Positions 6,141-11,823 of a stretch of DNA of 15,016 nucleotides are shown piece after piece; position 1 is the first letter of the stretch, and the number at the start of each line of letters is the position of its first letter. This stretch comes from JAFGED01 sp034430835 (lineage in GTDB: Bacteria; Chloroflexota; Anaerolineae; B4-G1). The stretch spans positions 1 to 15,016 of the forward strand of contig DAOUDX010000128.1 of the NCBI GenBank assembly GCA_034430835.1, read 5' to 3'. The notes beneath the pieces are model-generated. The model searched no databases, was not told the DNA's origin, and worked only from the letters and a program-made list of their open reading frames with translations. The position numbers and the translations under genes are program-made.

Positions 6141-7337
6141 ATGAAACGCTCACGTCTTTTCCGTATTATTGGAGTGCTGCTTGTTGTGTCGCTGCCTCTC
6201 GCCCTCACAGCCGTTCCCGTCTGGGCGCAGAGTGAGATCGAGCTGCGCTCCGTCAGCCCGGATAGGGGCCGGGCCGGGGAGGAGCTCGAGCTGACCCTGC
6301 GCGGCGCGGGGTTCTGCGGCCCGGCCACTGTCCAGATCGGCGCGTTCGAGGCGGCGGACGTGCGTGTCGAGTCCGACTCGACGATCCGCGCCACGATCTA
6401 CCTCCCAGATGACGCATTACCCGGCCCTTACCCGGTCCTGGTCATCGTCGATTGCGGCGGGCCGCAGGAGACATTCGCTGCGGCTTTGGAAGAGGGGTTC
6501 ACCGTGCTGGAACCGGCGGGCGGACAGCCCTCGGAACCCCGGGATGGCGACGAGGGCGGTGACGACAACGGCGACGAAAGCCGCGGTGACGAGGGCGAGG
6601 GCGACGATCTCGACTGGCTGGCGCCGGTCGCCATACTGGGCGGAGGGCTGGTGCTGCTGGCAGGCGCGGCGGTCACGGTCACCGTCGCGATCAAGCTCCG
6701 CCAGTCGGCGTTGAAGAAAAAATGGCAGGCCGAGTCCGAGGAGGGAGAGCTGCCCAAAACCTGCCAGCGCGGCTCCCACAGGATCGTCCGCAGCAAGCCC
6801 AAGCTCGAGCCAGGGCGGTGGAAGGTCACCGGGCTCAAGGTGGTGCTCCACGACGCATCCGGCGACCGGAAGGGCGACATCCACGACGCGCCGGAGGAGT
6901 TGGCGAGGTGCATCGACCGGGCAGTGCGGGACCGGCTGCTGTGGGGCGATTCAGACAGGTTGGCAGCGGAAGCCATCGAGATCGGGCGGGCGCTGGCGGC
7001 GCAGGTCGTCGCCTGGCAGGCGCTCTCCCAGGCCGGACGCGACGTCTGGCTGGAGCCCGAGATCGAGGGCGGCGAGGGGTCGGTCAAGTTCACCCTCTAC
7101 CGCTGCGTCGGCCCGCCGACCTGGTGGCAGAAGGTCAAGTCGTGGCAGGCCAAGGTGCAGGCGGTCAAGCACTTGCCGCAGGAATTCCGCGGCCCGGCGG
7201 CGGGCGAAGCGCCGGAGCCGTACCGCGCTGTGCTGGAGAAGGGGATCACGCTCTATGTGCTCAACCTGATCCGGGAAGCCTCGCGGCTGTGGGATACGGA
7301 GGGAGTCGGCATCTCGGTGGAGGTGTCGTTGGAGTGA
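6141..7337 (+). CDS. Single-pass membrane protein with IPT/TIG-like domain and unknown cytoplasmic domain
   Basis: A 398-residue protein; AAGGAGG upstream sets the ATG at 6141. Residues 1-29 are a signal peptide with likely cleavage after VWA. Residues 32-123 look like an IPT/TIG immunoglobulin-type domain: SVSPDRGRAGEELELTLRGAGF, then VQIGAFEAADVRVESDSTIRATIYLPDDALPGPYPV in split form, with two cysteines (59 and 105). Residues 130-158 are a very acidic Asp/Gly/Glu linker. Residues 159-184 are a transmembrane helix, followed by the positive LRQSALKKKW. The remaining roughly 200 residues, placed in the cytoplasm by this topology, have the segment ELARCIDRAVRDRLLWGD, conserved-looking Trp positions and a final VGISVEVSLE strand. 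I do not recognise that domain. The layout suggests a sensor or linker across the membrane, which is inference only. Confidence 0.75.
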   Translation: MKRSRLFRIIGVLLVVSLPLALTAVPVWAQSEIELRSVSPDRGRAGEELELTLRGAGFCGPATVQIGAFEAADVRVESDSTIRATIYLPDDALPGPYPVLVIVDCGGPQETFAAALEEGFTVLEPAGGQPSEPRDGDEGGDDNGDESRGDEGEGDDLDWLAPVAILGGGLVLLAGAAVTVTVAIKLRQSALKKKWQAESEEGELPKTCQRGSHRIVRSKPKLEPGRWKVTGLKVVLHDASGDRKGDIHDAPEELARCIDRAVRDRLLWGDSDRLAAEAIEIGRALAAQVVAWQALSQAGRDVWLEPEIEGGEGSVKFTLYRCVGPPTWWQKVKSWQAKVQAVKHLPQEFRGPAAGEAPEPYRAVLEKGITLYVLNLIREASRLWDTEGVGISVEVSLE

Positions 7338-7353
7338 GGAGCCAGGAAAAACC

Positions 7354-8373
7354 GTGCGCTACAAAAGTGTCATCGTAACCCAAAGAGGCGGCCCGGAAGT
7401 TCTCCAAGTCGTTGAGAATGACCTGCGCGCGCCGTCGGCCGGGGAGGCGCGGATCAAGGTTCTAGCCGCGCCCGTGTGCCTGCCCGACGTTGAGGCCCGC
7501 TACGGTCGCACCCCGTTTGCGCCCAAAATACCATTTGTGCCGGGCTATGCCGTCATCGGCGTCGTGGATGCAGAAGGTCGCCAAAAGCGACCTTCTGGTC
7601 AAGATATCGCCAACGTTGCCGTGGGGGACCGGGTAGCGGCTTTGACGGCCTATGGGGGGTATGCCGAGTACATTTTTCGGGATGCAGAACAACTTATTCC
7701 TGTTTCCGCGGCCCTGGACCCGGCGGAGGCTGTACCGCTCATCCTGAATTACATCGTTGCTTACCAGGCGCTCCATCGATCTGCAAAAGTCAAGGCTGGA
7801 GATAAGGTGCTCATCATCGGTGCGAGCGGCGGGATCGGGACGGCGTTCCTGCAACTGGGCAAGCTAGCCAATCTCACCATGTACGGGATAGCGTCCAAAA
7901 GCAAACACCATATCCTGACCGAATACGGGGCAACGCCGATTGACTACCGCACGCAGGATTTTGGCGAAGTGATCCGGAAAGCGGAGCCGGATGGCCTCGA
8001 CGCTGTGTTTGATGGCATCGGCGGAGATTACATCAAGCGTGGATTTTCGCTGCTACGGCGCGGCGGCACATTCGTGGGGTACGCCAATCCCTTGAGTCTT
8101 TCACGCGCGTTTCGTCTTCTGGGGCGCGTCATCCTGTTCAACTTGTTGCCGAACGGAAGGTCTGCCACGTACTATAGCACAGGTAAATCTCGGCTCAACA
8201 AACGCCCATTTATGGAAGACTGGGCTGCGCTGTTCAAGCTGCTGGAAGAAGGCAAGATCAAACCCGTCATCGCTGCCAAGTTCCCCATCCTGGAAGCGGC
8301 CAAAGCGAACGAGCTGCTGGAAAGCGGGCAGGTCATCGGCAACGTCGTTTTGTTGGCGCCGGAATCATTGTAG
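7354..8373 (+). CDS. Zinc-independent MDR oxidoreductase (quinone oxidoreductase-like)
   Basis: A 339-residue protein starting at GTG 7354 (MRYKSVIVTQRGGPEVLQV), 16 bp after the preceding gene. It has a GroES-like N-terminal half and a Rossmann half with the nucleotide-binding loop GASGGIG (156-162), followed by a basic region SKSKHH that suggests NADPH. LDAVFDGIGGD (215-225) and LLRRGGTFVGYA are typical of the Qor branch of medium-chain dehydrogenases. The zinc-ligand cysteines of alcohol dehydrogenases are absent. The substrate is unknown, likely a quinone, enone or other alpha,beta-unsaturated carbonyl. Residues 73-82 (EGRQKRPSGQ region) are encoded by a perfect palindrome that is not family sequence. 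The gene ends in TAG directly in frame with the broken hicA that follows. Confidence 0.85.
   Translation: MRYKSVIVTQRGGPEVLQVVENDLRAPSAGEARIKVLAAPVCLPDVEARYGRTPFAPKIPFVPGYAVIGVVDAEGRQKRPSGQDIANVAVGDRVAALTAYGGYAEYIFRDAEQLIPVSAALDPAEAVPLILNYIVAYQALHRSAKVKAGDKVLIIGASGGIGTAFLQLGKLANLTMYGIASKSKHHILTEYGATPIDYRTQDFGEVIRKAEPDGLDAVFDGIGGDYIKRGFSLLRRGGTFVGYANPLSLSRAFRLLGRVILFNLLPNGRSATYYSTGKSRLNKRPFMEDWAALFKLLEEGKIKPVIAAKFPILEAAKANELLESGQVIGNVVLLAPESL
7571..7597. repeat. Perfect 27-bp palindromic insert inside the MDR gene
   Basis: CAGAAGGTCGC (7571-7581) and GCGACCTTCTG (7587-7597) are exact inverted arms around CAAAA. The length is nine codons, so the reading frame is kept. It lies in the surface turn between GYAVIGVVD and VAVGDRV, a place where this family tolerates length change. 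Confidence 0.65.
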
Positions 8374-8547
8374 GCTTTTGGCTTTCGTCTGTCGCGGGTC
8401 AGGGGCAGCCATCCCATCTTTGTCCACCCACGGGTGCAGGAACTGATCAATCTACAGAACGTGGAGGGGAGGGCCAAGCCCTATCAAATCCGCCAGTTTC
8501 TGCGCCTGGTGGAACGGTACAATCTCACACTGGGAGATGAGGCATGA
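8374..8547 (+). pseudogene. hicA: hicA toxin, 5'-truncated remnant
   Basis: Immediately after the MDR stop codon, and in the same frame, 57 codons read GFRLSRVRGSHPIFVHP, then VQELINLQNV, then AKPYQIRQFLRLVERYNLTL before TGA. This is the C-terminal two thirds of a HicA-type mRNA interferase, including the GSH with the catalytic histidine. The first strand and helix (normally M-K-x-x-x-L with about 15 more residues) are missing, and there is no ATG, GTG or TTG before the conserved part. Its end overlaps the hicB start by four bases (ATGA), as in intact hicAB pairs. It is either a broken toxin or readable only by TAG readthrough from the MDR gene. Confidence 0.75.
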
Positions 8548-8768
8548 GGGACTATCACATCAACATCTTTTTCAGCGAAGAAGACGGCGGATACATTGCG
8601 GATATTCCTGACTTGGAGGCCTGTTCCGCGTTCGGAGATACGCCTGAGGAGGCGCTCAGGCAGGTCGAGATCGCCAAGGAAGCCTGGCTTGAGGCGGCCC
8701 GCGCCGAGGGCAAGTTGATCCCGCAACCGACGTATCGGCCTGTCATATACCAGGCGGCGGCAGCCTAG
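8544..8768 (+). CDS. hicB: HicB-like antitoxin (orphaned)
   Basis: A 74-residue protein beginning MRDYHINIFFSEEDGGYIA, followed by DIPDLEACSAFGDTPEEALRQVEIAKEAWLEAA and a PTYRPVIYQ ending (shown here in pieces). This is the short HicB-like fold, a partial RNase H-like domain that binds HicA and blocks its RNA cleavage. No C-terminal DNA-binding domain is present, as is usual for this short branch. The start overlaps the hicA stop (ATGA), so translation was probably coupled. With the toxin truncated, this antitoxin has no obvious local partner; it might still neutralise related HicA proteins elsewhere. Length and ends look complete. Confidence 0.85.
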   Translation: MRDYHINIFFSEEDGGYIADIPDLEACSAFGDTPEEALRQVEIAKEAWLEAARAEGKLIPQPTYRPVIYQAAAA

Positions 8769-8796
8769 AGCGGATGCAGTTGGACGACCCGGTGGT

Positions 8797-8985
8797 GCCG
8801 CTTGCCCCGCGCCGGGAAATGTGCTAACATAATGCCGGTTTCGGCCCCGATTTGCGGGCGTGGCTTAGCGAAAGGACACAGAAACCGTGCACGGAAAGAA
8901 CAATAGCAGCGAACGACTTGCGGCGCACCTCCCCACCCGGCGGAAGGTGCGCCGTTGTGCGTGTGAGTATGTACTCGGACGCACG
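8797..8985 (+). ncRNA. Repeated structured element, copy 1 (upstream of metallophosphoesterase)
   Basis: The copy starts with 30 bases identical to copy 2 (8797-8826 versus 9937-9966). They include a promoter: -35 TTGCCC 8802-8807, 17 bp, extended -10 TGC-TAACAT ending 8830. A conserved core follows, with AGCAGCGAACGACTTGCGGC near 8906-8925. Hairpin 1 is CGGCGCACCT (8921-8930) with AGGTGCGCCG (8945-8954). Hairpin 2 is GTGCGT (8957-8962) with ACGCAC (8979-8984), capped by GAGTA/TACTC. No open frame runs through it on the plus strand. The phosphoesterase gene starts 82 bp after hairpin 2. The gap 8769-9066 holds nothing else obvious. Confidence 0.6.
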
Positions 8986-9066
8986 CGACAGGTACGTTAA
9001 ATGACACATTTGCCGCAAAACAGGTGGTTGGGCCGCTTGAAGCCAAACCTCCACAGAAAGGCATTT

Positions 9067-9819
9067 ATGCGTATCTCACTCATCTCGGATATCCACGGTC
9101 ATTCCACCGCGTTGGAAGCCGTTCTAGACGATGTGGCCCAGCAACCCACTGACGCCATTATTTGCCTCGGTGATGTGGCGACTATCGGCCCTCAGCCCAA
9201 AAAGGTATTAGCCAGGCTTAAAAAGCTTGGATGCAGTTGCATCATGGGCAATCACGATGCGGCCTTGCTTCATCCGGAAAAAGCCCTTCGGTATAAAATC
9301 GCCCCACTGCTCATCCCAACCCTTGAGTGGTGCGTCCGGCAGTTGACACCAGACGATACCGATTACTTGCAGTCTTTCAAGCCCGTGATAGAACTTGCTC
9401 TCGGAACCGACGCGAGCTTGGTGTGTTTTCATGGCTCTCCCCGGTCGGCTATCGACTCTGTTCTTGCCACGACACCTGCTGAAGAATTGGACAAACTCTT
9501 CACCGAGCAGACCGCCACGATCCTGGCCGGTGGGCATTCCCATATCCAGATGCTGCGTCAGCACGCTGGAAAACTCATCGTCAATCCCGGCAGCGTTGGC
9601 AATGCCTTTCTGCTGCCTCCCATGCCTGGCGCCTTTCCCACCCTGTTACCGTGGGCCGAATATGGAATTGTCAATTGGGTCGAGGGAGCGCTGAGTATCG
9701 AGCTCCGCCGTGTCTCATTCAGTGTGGCCGCGTTTTCCGAAGTGGTTTCAAGGAGCGACGTGCCAATCAAGAGCTGGTGGCTTCGACAATACACTCTGCC
9801 CGAGAATGATTGGTCCTGA
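9067..9819 (+). CDS. Metallophosphoesterase, YfcE/DUF2442-like calcineurin fold
   Basis: A 250-residue protein. The start is the ATG at 9067 (MRISLISDIHGH), preceded by AGAAAGG; the open frame from 9001 would add 22 residues without family likeness. The dimetal phosphoesterase motifs are complete: D8-x-H10 (SDIHGH), GDV with D36, GNHD with N62 and H63, FHGSP with H122, GHSH with H157 and H159, and a final NPGSVG. These bind two metal ions that activate water to cut a phosphomonoester or diester. The length and simple layout suggest a small cytosolic enzyme acting on a phosphodiester or nucleotide, but the substrate cannot be read from sequence. It lies downstream of structured element copy 1 and is followed by copy 2. 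Confidence 0.88.
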   Translation: MRISLISDIHGHSTALEAVLDDVAQQPTDAIICLGDVATIGPQPKKVLARLKKLGCSCIMGNHDAALLHPEKALRYKIAPLLIPTLEWCVRQLTPDDTDYLQSFKPVIELALGTDASLVCFHGSPRSAIDSVLATTPAEELDKLFTEQTATILAGGHSHIQMLRQHAGKLIVNPGSVGNAFLLPPMPGAFPTLLPWAEYGIVNWVEGALSIELRRVSFSVAAFSEVVSRSDVPIKSWWLRQYTLPENDWS

Positions 9820-9856
9820 GAGGTGCCCAGGGCCGCCCAACCCAGCTTCTGTCGAC

Positions 9857-9869
9857 GCCGCTTCGCGGC
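9857..9869. repeat. Small GC hairpin after the phosphoesterase gene
   Basis: GCCGC (9857-9861) pairs with GCGGC (9865-9869) around TTC; CTTGT follows. A second hairpin, CCAAGC/GCTTGG, lies at 9908-9922. Either could mark the 3' end of the transcript, but neither has a true T-run. Confidence 0.3.
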
Positions 9870-9936
9870 CTTGTATCGCGGCACGATTTGACTGCGAAGT
9901 ATCTTTGCCAAGCAAGGCTTGGGGGCAAGCCGCCGC

Positions 9937-10114
9937 GCCGCTTGCCCCGCGCCGGGAAATGTGCTACCATACTGCTGGTTGCGGCGCCGACCGGCGGGCG
10001 TGGGCCGGCGAAAGGACCAGGGAAGCGGTGAACGGACGAGACAATAGCAGCGAATGACTTGCGGCGCACCTCCCCGCCCCGGCGAAGGTGCGCCGTCGTA
10101 TGCCCGCGCGGGCA
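9937..10114 (+). ncRNA. Repeated structured element, copy 2 (upstream of MFS gene)
   Basis: Same layout as copy 1: -35 TTGCCC 9942-9947, 17 bp, -10 TACCAT 9965-9970 with a TG just ahead. Then comes a GGCGGGCGTGGG stretch (from 9973), GGCGAAAGG, and the core ACAATAGCAGCGAATGACTT. Hairpin 1 is CGGCGCACCT (10062-10071) with AGGTGCGCCG (10086-10095). Hairpin 2 is TGCCC (10101-10105) with GGGCA (10110-10114). The MFS gene starts 77 bp later. The gap 9820-10191 otherwise holds only small hairpins. Confidence 0.6.
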
Positions 10115-10142
10115 GCGGGCAATGAGTAGCGGCGATGCCCGC
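10101..10142 (+). promoter_or_regulatory. Alternative-hairpin region ahead of the MFS gene
   Basis: A tandem GCGGGCA-GCGGGCA (10108-10121) is flanked by TGCCCGC on both sides (10101-10107 and 10136-10142). Each flank can pair with either GCGGGCA copy, so mutually exclusive hairpins are possible in the leader of the MFS mRNA. No T-run follows either form. Confidence 0.4.
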
Positions 10143-10191
10143 ATTAGCCCTGACAGGATTCTGACATCTGACATTGATACAGAGGTTGAAC

Positions 10192-11472
10192 ATGGCGCAA
10201 ACAAGTTCGCGTTACCGCTGGTTCGTCGTTGGGGTGTTCTTTTTCTTCATGCTCTTGCACCAAACCGATAGATTGCTGATCGGACCGCTCAAGTCGCAGA
10301 TCAGCGCAGATTTTGAGATCAACAACACCCAGTTTGGGTTGGTCATCACCGGCGCGCTGATCGTCAGCACAGTGCTGTACCCCATCTGGGGCTATCTCTA
10401 CGACCGCTTTGCGCGCGCCAAACTGCTGGCGCTGGCCTCTTTCATCTGGGGCTCGACCACCTGGCTGAGCGCCATCGTCCGGTCGTATGGGGGATTCGTC
10501 GCCACGCGTGCATCGACCGGCGTTGACGACTCATCCTATCCCGGTCTTTATACCCTGGTGGCAGACTATTTCGGCCCCAACCTGCGCGGAAAGGTCTACG
10601 GCGTCTTACAACTGGCACAGCCGATTGGCTACCTAGTCGGCATGGTGCTGGCGTTGATGGTTGCGCCGGGCCTGGGCTGGCGCAACGTTTTCTTCATCAC
10701 AGGCGGGCTGGGCCTGGTGATCGCAGCCGCTATTTTCTTCGGCGTCAAAGAGATGCCGCGCGGCAGAGCTGAACCGGAGTTCGAAGGCATGGCCGAAATG
10801 CCTGCGTTCCATTTCTCCTGGCAGGAAGTCAAAGACATCTTCAAGAAACGCACTATGTGGTTCGTCTTCCTGCAGGGCTTTGCGGGCGTCTTTCCCTGGA
10901 ACGTGATCACTTACTTTTTCTTCGACTATCTCGAAAAAGAGCGCGGCTATGATAGCGACAGCATCCTGTTCACCATGGCGCCGATCATCCTGGTGCTGGC
11001 TGGCGGCTATTTTGTGGGCGGCGCGCTCGGCGATGCGGCTTTCAAGCGCACCAACAAGGGGCGCATTCTGGTTTCCAGTGCAGGCGTGATCCTGGGCGCG
11101 ATCTTCCTGTTCTTGGCCATCAACACGCCGGTCGAATCGCGCATCGCCTTCTTTATCTTCATGTTGCTCACCGCCATCTTTATGCCACTCTCCTCGCCGA
11201 ATGTCATTTCCACGGTGTACGACGTGACCGTGCCCGGAGTCCGCTCGACGGCGCAGGCCGCCGAGTATTTCATCGAAAACGCAGGCGCGGCTTTTGCTCC
11301 CCTGCTGGCAGGCATCATCGCCGACGCCTTTGACCTGCAAACCGCCATTCTGAGCATCTGCATTACCGCCTGGTTGCTGTGCTTCTTCCTCTATCTCGGC
11401 GCGCTGTTCTTTGTGGATGGCGACATCAAAGCGCTGCGTGCGCAAATGGCTGAACGCGCCAAAGCCGTGTAA
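10192..11472 (+). CDS. MFS transporter
   Basis: A 426-residue protein with about twelve membrane segments. The start at 10192 is preceded by AGAGG at 6 bp; the TTG at 10174 lies before that site. The loop between helices 2 and 3 has the MFS signature GYLYDRFARAK (G-x3-D-R-x-x-R). Helix 4 begins ATRASTGVDDSSYPGLYTLVADYF, a variant of the R-x-x-x-G-x-x-x-A/S-x-x-P motif of sugar-acid and spinster-like transporters. A cytoplasmic central loop (PRGRAEPEFEGMAEMP) separates the two halves, and GGALGDAAFKRTNKGR is the repeated motif in the second half. The substrate is unknown; anion or lipid-like substrates are common in this branch. The leader carries structured element copy 2 and an alternative-hairpin region. 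Confidence 0.85.
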   Translation: MAQTSSRYRWFVVGVFFFFMLLHQTDRLLIGPLKSQISADFEINNTQFGLVITGALIVSTVLYPIWGYLYDRFARAKLLALASFIWGSTTWLSAIVRSYGGFVATRASTGVDDSSYPGLYTLVADYFGPNLRGKVYGVLQLAQPIGYLVGMVLALMVAPGLGWRNVFFITGGLGLVIAAAIFFGVKEMPRGRAEPEFEGMAEMPAFHFSWQEVKDIFKKRTMWFVFLQGFAGVFPWNVITYFFFDYLEKERGYDSDSILFTMAPIILVLAGGYFVGGALGDAAFKRTNKGRILVSSAGVILGAIFLFLAINTPVESRIAFFIFMLLTAIFMPLSSPNVISTVYDVTVPGVRSTAQAAEYFIENAGAAFAPLLAGIIADAFDLQTAILSICITAWLLCFFLYLGALFFVDGDIKALRAQMAERAKAV

Positions 11473-11520
11473 TCGCAGGCGGCGATGACGGCAGTCTGGA
11501 TTGCAGGCGACCAGCCCTCC

Positions 11521-11700
11521 GCCGCTTGCGCCGCGCTGTGAAATGTGCTAACATAATGCTGCTTGCAGGCCCGGCCGGCGGGCGTGGGTCGGCGAAAGGA
11601 AACAGAGAAACGGTGTACGGAAAGGACAATAGCAGCGAACGACTTGCGGCGCACATCCCCACCCGGGGGAAGGTGCGCCGTTGCGTGCCCGTGCGGGCAT
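11521..11700 (+). ncRNA. Repeated structured element, copy 3 (upstream of ELWxxDGT gene)
   Basis: -35 TTGCGC 11526-11531, 17 bp, extended -10 TGC-TAACAT 11549-11554. The core contains GGCGAAAGG, ACGG-rich segments and AGCAGCGAACGACTTGCGGC. Hairpin 1 is CGGCGCAC (11647-11654) with GTGCGCCG (11673-11680), plus an inner TCCCC/GGGGA. Hairpin 2 is TGCCCG (11686-11691) with CGGGCA (11694-11699). It lies 49 bp after the MFS stop and 124 bp ahead of the next gene start. The gap 11473-11823 contains nothing else convincing. Confidence 0.6.
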
Positions 11701-11823
11701 CAGATGCTTGGCAGGGATGATGCACATGCGTCCTAACAGAGGAGCAAAAGAGGTTTCTTGGACACTTGGCTGCCTACTCCGAAAACGACCTCCCATCAGG
11801 CCTTGCCAAGAAAGGAAGACGAT

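Noticed and set aside
8797..8985. Known riboswitch (c-di-GMP, fluoride, ydaO types)
   Set aside because: None of the conserved core motifs I know for these classes are present in the shared block.
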